From Prevotellaceae bacterium (GTDB lineage: Bacteria > Bacteroidota > Bacteroidia > Bacteroidales > Paludibacteraceae): 32,018 nucleotides of DNA. Shown here one piece after another: positions 14,782-21,385 of the stretch (its first letter is position 1; every line of letters starts with the position of its first letter). Location of the stretch: positions 1 through 32,018 of the forward strand of contig JAISKN010000088.1 of assembly GCA_031260925.1 (NCBI GenBank), given 5' to 3'. The position numbers and the translations under genes were made by a program. A model generated the notes under the pieces. It was not told the origin of the DNA and searched no databases. It worked only from the letters and a program-made list of their open reading frames with translations.

Positions 14782-14824
14782 AAAAACAGCAATAAAAATT
14801 TCTTTTACCGCTGTTTTGTTTTTT
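14782..14824 (+). terminator. Terminator after the second secreted protein gene
   Basis: AAAACAGC (14783-14790) pairs with GCTGTTTT (14810-14817), followed by GTTTTTTG. Confidence 0.65.
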
Positions 14825-14838
14825 GCAAAAAATTATAT

Positions 14839-14934
14839 TACCTTTGTGTTGTCATTTTATGATTATCATTTTATGACCAAATTTATAAAATTATGAATAA
14901 TCCATTCATTACCAACGGTTAAACTCAATAAAAA
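14839..14934 (+). other. Promoter and tiny-ORF transcript of unknown function
   Basis: TTTG (14815-14818), 20 bp, TACCTTTG (14839-14846) form a good promoter. The next 90 nt hold a TCATTTTATGA direct repeat and three tiny frames, MIIIL, MTKFIKL and MNNPFITNG, before the terminator at 14935. No larger gene is served by this promoter. It could be a small RNA or a tiny peptide gene. Confidence 0.4.
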
Positions 14935-14976
14935 AAGCCCTGCAAAAACCTTAAAAACTTTTGCGGGGCTTGTATT
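14935..14976 (+). terminator. Terminator-like hairpin
   Basis: AAGCCCTGCAAAA (14935-14947) pairs with TTTTGCGGGGCTT (14959-14971) with one G-T pair. The T-run after it is poor (GTATTT). Confidence 0.55.
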
Positions 14977-14980
14977 TCGT

Positions 14981-15196
14981 TGCAAGTCCGCACTTTTGGC
15001 TGAAAGCCAAAAAATAATTTAGCCCAATCGCAAAGCGTAGCGGCGCGTTGGGTATTGGTTGGGTTATTCTTGGTATTTTCGGGTGTTTTTATAACGGCGT
15101 AAAAAATTATGCTGCCCTTTCAGGGCGCAAATGGTGGGTGGTATCAATTACCCAATGCGTTGCATTGGGCTGAAATATATTTGGCTTTCAGCCAAA
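14981..15196. repeat. Composite multi-hairpin repeat, copy I
   Basis: A string of hairpins: TTTTGGCTGAAAGCCAAAA, a CCCAA..TTGGG stem, GCCCTTTCAGGGC, CCCAATGC-GTT-GCATTGGG and TTTGGCTTTCAGCCAAA. Copy II is at 19753-19940. Homology continues through the glycosidase upstream element to about 15290. Open frames across it are repeat translations, not genes. Confidence 0.85.
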
Positions 15197-15216
15197 AACT
15201 GCAAAAATCTGTTAAG

Positions 15217-15290
15217 TTTTTTGTTAATTCTGTACCATTCTTTGCTAATTTTACATTATTTTTATTATTAAAAAATTTGTACTTTTACCA
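15217..15290 (+). promoter_or_regulatory. Shared glycosidase upstream element, copy at GH5
   Basis: Same block as at 12503, with half-sites GTTAATT and GCTAATT 21 bp apart and -7 like TACTTTTA (15280-15287). The leader then carries four ATCTGCG units (15299-15338). Confidence 0.7.
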
Positions 15291-15353
15291 CAAATTTAAT
15301 CTGCGCAAATCTGCGTTTTATCTGCGGTATCTGCGTGCAAAAAAACTGAAAAT

Positions 15354-16331
15354 ATGAAAAAAATCTTTATTCTTTGTTCTTTGCTACTTGTTCTGAATAC
15401 AGGTTGCAACGGCGGTCAAACTTCGCCCGAAAACGACACCACTTTTGTCGGCACTCACGGCTTTCTTGCGGTGAAAGGCACTGCGCTGGTAGATAAAAAC
15501 GGCGAACCGATAGTGCTGCGCGGCGTAAGTTTCGGCTGGCATAATTGGTGGGCGCGGTTTTACAATGCCCAAACCGTTGCCACGCTCAAAAACGATTGGA
15601 AAGCGAACGTTGTACGCGCTGCAATCGGCGTTGAGCCGAACGGCGCGCTGCTCAACAACCCCGCGCTTGCCTACCAGTGTATGATGACCGTTGCCGATGC
15701 CGCAATCGACAATGATATGTACGTTATCATCGATTTTCACGCGCACAATATCAATCTTGACGCGGCAAAATCGTTTTTTACCCAAACAGCCGCGCGCTAC
15801 AAAAATTCGCCGAATGTGATTTACGAAATCTACAACGAACCCGATTACGAAACTTGGGCGGAGGTCAAAAGTTATTCTGTCGAAATAATAAAAACCATTC
15901 GCGAAATTGCGCCGAAAAGCGTTATCATTGTCGGCTCGCCGCATTGGGACCAAGACGTTGATGTTGCCGCCGCCGACCCGATTTTGAACTACGAAAACCT
16001 TATGTATTCGCTGCATTTCTACGCTGCCACGCACAAACAGGACTTGCGCACCCGCGCCGAAAATGCGCTAAAAACGGGCTTGCCGATTTTCGTTTCCGAA
16101 TGTGCAGGAATGGAGGCATCGGGCGATGGCGCAATAAACATTGACGAATGGAACGCTTGGGTTAATTTTATGGAAGAGCGGAAATTAAGTTATGCAATGT
16201 GGTCAATTTCAAACAAAGCCGAAACCTGTTCGATGATAAAAGACGAACAATCGCCTATTTCCGACTGGACAGAAAGCGATTTGAAAGAGTGGGGAAAAAT
16301 TGCAAGAAATCTGTTAAGGGGAAAAAATTGA
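15354..16331 (+). CDS. GH5 (subfamily 2-like) endo-beta-1,4-glucanase lipoprotein
   Basis: 325 residues with a lipoprotein signal (LVLNTGC lipobox). GH5 hallmarks: LRGVSFGWHNWWARF, VRAAIGVE, VIIDFHAH, acid/base Glu162 in IYEIYNEP, LHFYAATH, and nucleophile Glu249 in IFVSECAGMEASGDG. The GWHNWW and ASGDG motifs are those of subfamily 2, mostly endo-beta-1,4-glucanases, so it probably attacks the glucan part of mixed mannan/glucan. Glucomannan activity is possible. It shares its regulatory block with GH26 and GH130. The nucleophile context (SECAGME instead of TEWGT) is a mild deviation. Confidence 0.88.
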   Translation: MKKIFILCSLLLVLNTGCNGGQTSPENDTTFVGTHGFLAVKGTALVDKNGEPIVLRGVSFGWHNWWARFYNAQTVATLKNDWKANVVRAAIGVEPNGALLNNPALAYQCMMTVADAAIDNDMYVIIDFHAHNINLDAAKSFFTQTAARYKNSPNVIYEIYNEPDYETWAEVKSYSVEIIKTIREIAPKSVIIVGSPHWDQDVDVAAADPILNYENLMYSLHFYAATHKQDLRTRAENALKTGLPIFVSECAGMEASGDGAINIDEWNAWVNFMEERKLSYAMWSISNKAETCSMIKDEQSPISDWTESDLKEWGKIARNLLRGKN

Positions 16332-16338
16332 AAAAACT

Positions 16339-16369
16339 TTTGTAAATAAAAAATAAAATCGTAATTTTG
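16339..16369 (+). promoter_or_regulatory. Promoter of the 141-aa hypothetical gene
   Basis: TTTG (16339-16342), 19-bp spacer, TAATTTTG (16362-16369), 25 bp before the ATG at 16395. Confidence 0.6.
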
Positions 16370-16394
16370 CTGTCGAATTTAAAAACAAAAAAAT

Positions 16395-16820
16395 ATGGAA
16401 AATAATATTGAAATTCCAAAAGGCGAAACATTGGAAGATGTAAAGTTGAGAAAGCAAATTATCAAAATTTTTTATGCTGTATGGAATGCAGCGAACCCTA
16501 CAAAACAAGTGTATAACGCCGATTTGAAGGACTTTATAAATGTACGTTTTTTGTCTATTAACGAAACCGCCGAATTGGCATCAAAGCGGTATTTATCAAC
16601 ATTTGCAGTTACGCATTATTTTACTGAAATATTGGAACTTTCAAAAGAGATACGGCGTACAAAAGCCAAACAGGAGAATGAAAATCAAAAACGTTTTTCC
16701 GAAATAATCGTATTGGAGTATGACAAAAAAGATTTTGGCAAAATAAAATTGACAGCAGGAGTATTGAAAGGCAGCAAACAGAAAATTCAGTATTGCATTA
16801 CAGCAATAGAAAACGACTGA
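16395..16820 (+). CDS. Conserved-type hypothetical protein (141 aa)
   Basis: A soluble protein: MENNIEIPKGETLEDVKLRK, helical middle (NVRFLSINETAELASKRYLS) with a Lys-rich linker, and a C-terminal strand pair (LTAGVLKGSKQKIQYCITAIEN). It resembles uncharacterised accessory proteins of Bacteroidales by my memory of the PKGETLEDVxLRKQII start and xKIQYCITA end; this needs a search. Own promoter. The stop lies in a hairpin (16811-16846). Function unknown. Confidence 0.7.
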   Translation: MENNIEIPKGETLEDVKLRKQIIKIFYAVWNAANPTKQVYNADLKDFINVRFLSINETAELASKRYLSTFAVTHYFTEILELSKEIRRTKAKQENENQKRFSEIIVLEYDKKDFGKIKLTAGVLKGSKQKIQYCITAIEND

Positions 16821-16846
16821 AAATCAATTAATTATCAGTCGTTTAT
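16811..16846 (+). terminator. Terminator-like hairpin overlapping the stop codon
   Basis: AAACGACTGA (16811-16820, containing the stop) pairs with TCAGTCGTTT (16835-16844). The T-run is short, so efficiency is doubtful. Confidence 0.45.
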
Positions 16847-16993
16847 GTGAATTGCTTAAAAACCCGTCCCGATTTTCCGACAATAGTTATTAAGTAATCA
16901 TTTCTATTGCAAAATTACAACATTATTTTTTATCAACCAAACAATATTCAATATTTAACATTTTTTATATTTTAATAATTTAAAATAAAATTT

Positions 16994-17001
16994 TACCTTT
17001 G
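16994..17001 (+). promoter_or_regulatory. -7 box of structured RNA copy 3
   Basis: TACCTTTG followed by CACTTTG, the same extended box as copies 1 and 2. Confidence 0.55.
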
Positions 17002-17007
17002 CACTTT

Positions 17008-17208
17008 GAAAATAAAAAATATGGCATAAAAAACTAAAAATATAACATAAAAAAATTAGCGTTATCGCATTATTGTTTTGGAAATCTCGAAAATTTCATA
17101 AGTTCAATATAAGAATAAACGCTCGTGTTTTTACACACGGGCTTATGATTTGAACTTATGGCATTCGAGAGCCACCGAAACGGATTTGTAAGTCCGCTTT
17201 TTTTGTAA
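17008..17208 (+). ncRNA. Structured leader/small RNA, copy 3
   Basis: The conserved 5' segment is present, but the two-codon frame is ATG-GCA-TAA (17021-17029), so its second codon differs while start and stop are kept. Hairpin: TCTCGAA (17085) with TTCGAGA (17164), a perfect 11-bp stem CATAAGTTCAA (17097) / TTGAACTTATG (17150), TATAA/TTATG, and apex GCTCGTGT / ACACGGGC. CGGATT-TGTA-AGTCCG and seven T follow, as a terminator. Unlike copies 1 and 2 there is no linker block; the HTH gene starts within 10 nt. Confidence 0.6.
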
Positions 17209-17213
17209 AAAAA

Positions 17214-17429
17214 ATGAAAGTAAAAAGAATACATATCGGCAATTTGATAAGCGAAAAATTAACATTGCAGGAACGTAATGCAGGTTGGCTGGCGCGGCAC
17301 ATTGGAATGGAAGAGAGTGCCTGCCGCAAAATGCTGAAACGGCACAAAATTGACACTGAACGTATGCAAGATATTTGCTGTGCAATGTCATACGATTTTT
17401 TTACTGATTTGTCCCATTCATTGGAATAA
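17214..17429 (+). CDS. Small XRE-like helix-turn-helix protein (71 aa)
   Basis: The product (MKVKRIHIGNLISEKLTLQE, then a helical core LARHIGMEESACRKMLKRHKIDTERMQDI) has the helix lengths and pattern of a minimal Cro/XRE-type DNA-binding domain, with a putative recognition helix around MEESACRKMLKRH. No effector domain. The ATG follows the T-run of structured RNA copy 3 directly, so read-through of that terminator would be needed for expression from that promoter. It lies upstream of the four-gene unit at 17599, which has its own -7 box; regulation of that unit is a plausible inference. Confidence 0.65.
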   Translation: MKVKRIHIGNLISEKLTLQERNAGWLARHIGMEESACRKMLKRHKIDTERMQDICCAMSYDFFTDLSHSLE

Positions 17430-17524
17430 AACAGGAAGTTTTTGCCCGAAAAACAGGAAAATTATGTTCATTTTACAGGAATATTATTCCAATATAAAAT
17501 GGTGATTATTAATAAATTATGTTG

Positions 17525-17532
17525 TAATTTTG
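17525..17532 (+). promoter_or_regulatory. -7 box of the four-gene unit
   Basis: TAATTTTG followed by CG, 67 bp before the ATG at 17599. No good TTTG at -33. An ATTGGAAT (17423) / ATTCCAAT (17487) pair lies upstream and could be an operator. Confidence 0.4.
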
Positions 17533-17598
17533 CGAAAGTTTTTTTTCTAACCTACATTTGTCTGCGAAAAGGCGCGGACTTTAAACTAAAATTTTATT

Positions 17599-17928
17599 AT
17601 GGCAGAATTTACAGTAAGCGGACGTATGTCTGTGGCTACTTTGAAAAAGAATTTCAAAGAAGAATTTGGTGCAACTTTGAGGGTGTACAATGGAGCAAAA
17701 TTTGCAGATGAAAAAGCAACGCTTGTCTCACTCCGAAAAGGTGATGCTCAAAAAGGCAGTGCTGACTTTAAAGCAAGCGGTAATATGCAGGTCGGAACTT
17801 TCGAACAGAAATTTTTAGATGTGTTCGGCATCAAGGTGCGAATTTCAGAAAAAGATGACCGTTGGACATTGTTAAAAACGGATACTTTATCACAAGTGAT
17901 GCAATACTCCAAAGGAGAAACAAAGTAA
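17599..17928 (+). CDS. Small protein with internal duplication (109 aa), first gene of unknown operon
   Basis: Two related halves of about 45 residues: TVSGRMSVATLKKNFKEEFG..LRVYNG and KASGNMQVGTFEQKFLDVFG..VRISEK. Each looks like a strand-helix-strand unit, so the protein is probably a compact alpha/beta dimer-in-one. Soluble, no signal peptide. I recall similar small proteins in Bacteroidetes accessory regions, without a known function. It is the first of four closely spaced plus-strand genes (gap to next 20 nt). Confidence 0.75.
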   Translation: MAEFTVSGRMSVATLKKNFKEEFGATLRVYNGAKFADEKATLVSLRKGDAQKGSADFKASGNMQVGTFEQKFLDVFGIKVRISEKDDRWTLLKTDTLSQVMQYSKGETK

Positions 17929-17948
17929 CATCTAATTAATGAGAAATT

Positions 17949-18485
17949 ATGGCAAATAAAGTCAGAGTTTTCGGCAAAGCCCAAAACCGCACTGTACAAG
18001 GTATTTTCAATGCCTATTTAATTATGTACCCTAACGCTACATTAAAGGATTTAAACCAAGCGTTTCCCCAAGAACTTCGTTGGGCAAAAGATGATTTTCC
18101 GCTTTTTGTAGATATGAAAGATGCCCCAAAATTTGATAAAATTATATCAAGAGGCGAGCGCAAAGGCGAAAAAGATAATAAGTTTGATTTTGAATATTTT
18201 ACAAATGCAAAAGATATTTTTAATCTCAAAGATGGCACCAAAGCGGTAATGCGGCAAATGTGGTGGGAAGAAGCCTATAAGAATGTTGCAAAACACGCTG
18301 AACAATACGGCATTGAAGTGGCAAATTTTGAATATCGAGAACCTTTTAGCAAAGGTGAATACAGGTTAGAGTATTTGAATGGCTATGTTCCGCCTGTTTC
18401 GGCAAAGAAACAATCGAAATGGTGGTTGTGGCTGTTGTTGGGGCTATTGCTCGTTGGCGGGGCTTTGTGTTTTTTGCTGAAATAA
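17949..18485 (+). CDS. Tail-anchored hypothetical protein (178 aa)
   Basis: The cytosolic N-terminal 155 residues begin MANKVRVFGKAQNRTVQGIF and include aromatic-rich segments (QMWWEEAYKNVAKHAEQYG, FEYREPFSKGEYRLEYLNGY). They are followed by Lys-Gln-Ser-Lys and one C-terminal transmembrane helix (WWLWLLLGLLLVGGALCFLL), so it is probably tail-anchored in the inner membrane facing the cytoplasm. No family recognised. The gap to the next gene is 15 nt, indicating cotranscription. Confidence 0.75.
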   Translation: MANKVRVFGKAQNRTVQGIFNAYLIMYPNATLKDLNQAFPQELRWAKDDFPLFVDMKDAPKFDKIISRGERKGEKDNKFDFEYFTNAKDIFNLKDGTKAVMRQMWWEEAYKNVAKHAEQYGIEVANFEYREPFSKGEYRLEYLNGYVPPVSAKKQSKWWLWLLLGLLLVGGALCFLLK

Positions 18486-18500
18486 AAAAAGGTTGCAATT

Positions 18501-18785
18501 ATGAGTAAAGAATATTACAGAAAACTTATTGCTGACCATCGGGCGAAAATAGTGAAATTACGCGCCGAACTAACAAAGAAAAAGCAGGATAAGTCAAAGA
18601 AAATGAAAGATTTGGCAAATCAAATCAAATCTACAAAAATTGCCTCCAACAAAGAGCGGTATCGGAAACAAAAAATTACCGAAGCGGCTCGGTATGAAAA
18701 CGAGTTTGATTCGATAAAAAAGAGAATTGAAAGCGAGAAAAGAACGATAGAAGGTTATAAAAAAAGTCTTGCTAATGCAAAATAA
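18501..18785 (+). CDS. Coiled-coil protein (94 aa)
   Basis: Almost wholly charged helix: MSKEYYRKLIADHRAKIVKL, then Lys-rich heptads and ENEFDSIKKRIESEKRTIEG. Predicted continuous coiled coil, very basic, no signal. It may be a structural or adaptor component of the unit. Not assigned to a family. Confidence 0.7.
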   Translation: MSKEYYRKLIADHRAKIVKLRAELTKKKQDKSKKMKDLANQIKSTKIASNKERYRKQKITEAARYENEFDSIKKRIESEKRTIEGYKKSLANAK

Positions 18786-18817
18786 TAGTATGGATTATAT
18801 AGAAAAATATTTAACAG

Positions 18818-19582
18818 ATGAACTTCAAAGAAACAGTCAAGAAAAACTTTGACGAATGGCAAAATCGGGGTTTTTGTCAAGATGCCGTTGAGTTAAATAA
18901 TAATGTCGGCAAAGGATATTTTGATGTTGCCAATCCGCATTTTTTTACAGGCGATATTGCTGCAAAATTAGCATTTGTGCATTTAAACCCAAAACGAAAT
19001 CAAAAAGATTGGAATAGTAAGTGCAATTATGTTGATTTTGAGGATTATTGGGCAAAATATGCTCAATTTGGTGCAAATACTTATGGCATTAATTCTAAAA
19101 GAACGCACAAGTCGCCTTTTGACTTGAAACAAATACGATTTTTAAAACCATTTGGCATTCTTCCTTTTAATGATGATAAATATCACGATTTAGAGATAGT
19201 TATTGATAAAAAACTTCAATTAGAACTTGTGCCTTTTGGCTCGCCAAATTTCAATTATTTAGAAATTGACGTTAAAAACCTTAACCCGTTTGTAACTCGT
19301 TTGCTCAATCTTTTAATGGAAAATAAAAGAGATTATGTCTTTTTTTGCGGGCGTGTCTTTTTGGAAATTTTAAAAAAGTATATTGTAAAAGAAAAAAGAC
19401 ATTCATTCTATTTAACCAAAAATGATGGAAGTTTAACAAAATCAATATTTGAGGCAATCAATATAAAACTGCAATTAAATAATTCTGAAATAACTGCTTG
19501 CATTCTTCCGCAGTATGCAAAACAAGGTTACCCTGTTTCTGAATATGGAAAAGAAGTATTTAACCGCTACGGTCAGTTTTAA
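18818..19582 (+). CDS. Hypothetical protein, possibly uracil-DNA-glycosylase-like fold (254 aa)
   Basis: No family recognised with certainty. The order of segments recalls the UDG superfamily: a first strand ending KLAFVHLNPKR, a later ELVPFGSPNF, a buried strand DYVFFCGRVFLEIL, and a late CILPQYAKQGYP where UDGs carry their HP-containing loop. This is only pattern resemblance; an Asp/Asn catalytic residue is not evident. It is the last gene of the four-gene unit, 32 nt after the coiled-coil gene, and is followed by a strong terminator at 19709. AT-rich compared with the flanking glycosidase genes. Confidence 0.7.
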   Translation: MNFKETVKKNFDEWQNRGFCQDAVELNNNVGKGYFDVANPHFFTGDIAAKLAFVHLNPKRNQKDWNSKCNYVDFEDYWAKYAQFGANTYGINSKRTHKSPFDLKQIRFLKPFGILPFNDDKYHDLEIVIDKKLQLELVPFGSPNFNYLEIDVKNLNPFVTRLLNLLMENKRDYVFFCGRVFLEILKKYIVKEKRHSFYLTKNDGSLTKSIFEAINIKLQLNNSEITACILPQYAKQGYPVSEYGKEVFNRYGQF

Positions 19583-19708
19583 AATAATGAAAAATTAAAC
19601 CTCTAAACCTACCAAATTTCCAAAGCCCCTATTTGTCGCAAGTTTGAGCGAAGCGTAACTTGTGCCTGCAAAACTCAAAAAAGTCTGTCAGCAAAAATAT
19701 AAAACGAT

Positions 19709-19746
19709 AAACTTTTCCAAAGTTCAAAACTTTGGAAAAGTTTTTT
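19709..19746 (+). terminator. Rho-independent terminator of the four-gene unit
   Basis: A perfect 16-bp stem (AAACTTTTCCAAAGTT and its complement) with a CAA loop and TTTTTT tail. A half of the same sequence (AACTTTGGAAAAGTT) recurs near 23790. Confidence 0.8.
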
Positions 19747-19752
19747 GTTCAT

Positions 19753-19940
19753 TGCAAATTCGCACTTTTGGCTGAATGTCAAAAAATAATTCAGCCCAAT
19801 CGCAAAGCGTAGCGGCGCGTTGGGCGTTAAATGGAACGGCGTAAAAAATTATGCTGCACTTTCAGTGCGCAAATGGCGGGTGTTGTCAATTACCCAATGC
19901 GTTGCATTGGGCTAAAATATATTTGGCTTTCAGCCAAAAA
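19753..19940. repeat. Composite multi-hairpin repeat, copy II
   Basis: Aligns with 14981-15196 except for a shorter centre. One stem shows a compensated change: GCCCTTTCAGGGC in copy I is GCACTTTCAGTGC here. The CCCAATGC-GTT-GCATTGGG stem is identical. Confidence 0.85.
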
Positions 19941-19948
19941 ATGCAAAA

Positions 19949-19986
19949 GTCCTGTTAAGTTTCAAAAACTTAACAGGGCTTTTTTG
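19949..19986 (+). terminator. Terminator upstream of the GH130 promoter
   Basis: AGTCCTGTTAAGTTT pairs with AAACTTAACAGGGCT, then six T. Copy I of the repeat (about 15207-15222) retains only the left arm, indicating a deletion there. Confidence 0.7.
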
Positions 19987-20050
19987 TTAATTTCATACCA
20001 CTTTTTGCTAATTTTACATTATTTTTATTCTGCAAAGTTTCGTACTTTTA
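19980..20050 (+). promoter_or_regulatory. Shared glycosidase upstream element, copy at GH130
   Basis: TTTTTGTTAATTTCATACCA, TTTGCTAATTTTACATTATT and -7 like TACTTTTA (20043-20050), with GTTAATT and GCTAATT half-sites 21-22 bp apart. Confidence 0.65.
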
Positions 20051-20089
20051 CCGCGCAAAATTCCATAAAAATCAAGTAAAAAATAAATT

Positions 20090-21247
20090 ATGAATTTTAA
20101 CCAAAGATTAAATCAATTAAAAGAAAATCACGATAAATTTTTGGCTTTAAAAAATGAGCCAACAAGTGATTATAACGGCATTTACGAGCGTTACCAAAAT
20201 CCGATTTTGACGGCTGCGCACACGCCTTTGACTTGGCGTTACGATTTTGACCAAGCAGCAAATCCATTTTTAATGGAGCGTTTTGGCATCAACGGCACAT
20301 TCAATGCGGGCGCAATCAAATGGAACGGCAAATATCTGCTCGCGGCGCGTGTGGAAGGCAACGACAGAAAATCGTTTTTCGCCATTGCCGAAAGCCCTAA
20401 TGGCATCGACAATTTTCGTTTTTGGGACTATCCGATTACAATGCCCGAAACCGAAAATCCAGACACAAACGTTTATGATATGCGGCTGACGGCGCACCAA
20501 GACGGCTGGATTTACGGCGTTTTTTGCTCAGAGCGCAAAGACCCTGACGCGCCTGCGGGTGATTTGTCGAGCGCGGTGGCTGCTGCGGGCATTGCGCGGA
20601 CAAAAGACCTCAAAACGTGGGAACGCCTGCTCGATTTGAAATCGACATCGCAACAGCGAAACGTGGTGCTGCACCCCGAATTTGTATCTGGCAAATACGC
20701 CTTTTACACCCGTCCGCAAGACGGATTTATAGACACAGGCAGCGGCGGCGGCATTGGTTGGGCTTTGGTTGATGATATTACAAACGCCGAAGTGAAAGAC
20801 GAAAAAATCATCAATGTACGCTATTATCACACCATAAAAGAGGTAAAAAACGGCGAAGGTCCGCATCCGATTAAAACCTCAAAGGGCTGGCTGCACCTTG
20901 CGCACGGCGTACGAAATTGCGCTGCTGGTTTGCGCTATGTGCTGTATCTGTATCTCACCGATTTGCACGACCCGACAAAACTCATTGCCGAGCCGTCTGG
21001 CTATTTCCTTGCGCCGCAGGGCGATGAGCGTATCGGCGATGTGTCGAATGTGCTGTTCTCAAACGGCTGGATTGCAGACGAAGACGGCAAAGTATTTATC
21101 TACTACGCCTCGTCAGACACGCGAATGCACGTTGCTACAAGCACTATCGACAGGTTGCTCGACTATGTTGTCAATACCGCGCCTGACGGCTACCGCTCGG
21201 CAAACTCGGTAGAAACAATAAAGAAAATTATTGAGAAAAACAAATAA
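20090..21247 (+). CDS. mgp: GH130 4-O-beta-D-mannosyl-D-glucose phosphorylase
   Basis: 385 residues, no signal peptide, so cytosolic. It phosphorolyses mannosyl-beta-1,4-glucose to alpha-mannose-1-phosphate and glucose. The closest characterised family member I know is the Bacteroides fragilis enzyme of about 390 residues: shared features include [19 protein letters not shown], the general acid Asp130 in [29 protein letters not shown] and [13 protein letters not shown]. It works after the epimerase that converts mannobiose to mannosyl-glucose. It has the shared upstream element. The symporter gene follows after a REP-like palindrome at 21253. Confidence 0.92.
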   Translation: MNFNQRLNQLKENHDKFLALKNEPTSDYNGIYERYQNPILTAAHTPLTWRYDFDQAANPFLMERFGINGTFNAGAIKWNGKYLLAARVEGNDRKSFFAIAESPNGIDNFRFWDYPITMPETENPDTNVYDMRLTAHQDGWIYGVFCSERKDPDAPAGDLSSAVAAAGIARTKDLKTWERLLDLKSTSQQRNVVLHPEFVSGKYAFYTRPQDGFIDTGSGGGIGWALVDDITNAEVKDEKIINVRYYHTIKEVKNGEGPHPIKTSKGWLHLAHGVRNCAAGLRYVLYLYLTDLHDPTKLIAEPSGYFLAPQGDERIGDVSNVLFSNGWIADEDGKVFIYYASSDTRMHVATSTIDRLLDYVVNTAPDGYRSANSVETIKKIIEKNK

Positions 21248-21252
21248 ACAGG

Positions 21253-21325
21253 TGTCATTCCCGCGCAGGCGGGAATCCCATTTGTACAGTGAAATAAGGA
21301 GATTCCCGCCTGCGCGGGAATGACA
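21253..21325. repeat. REP-like long palindrome, copy B
   Basis: 25-bp perfect arms (TGTCATTCCCGCGCAGGC.. and complement) around a 23-nt loop. Almost identical, loop included, to copy C at 31776-31848. It sits between the GH130 and symporter genes. Confidence 0.95.
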
Positions 21326-21385
21326 GTTTTTTTCTAATTATGTAAATCTTGAAAAATTTGTTAATTCTGTAAAAAATATATAACG

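Noticed and set aside
15109-15357. Open frame of about 82 codons upstream of GH5
   Set aside because: It runs through the composite repeat and the shared promoter element; a similar frame at 19831-20079 crosses repeat copy II. Translation of repeats, no protein features.
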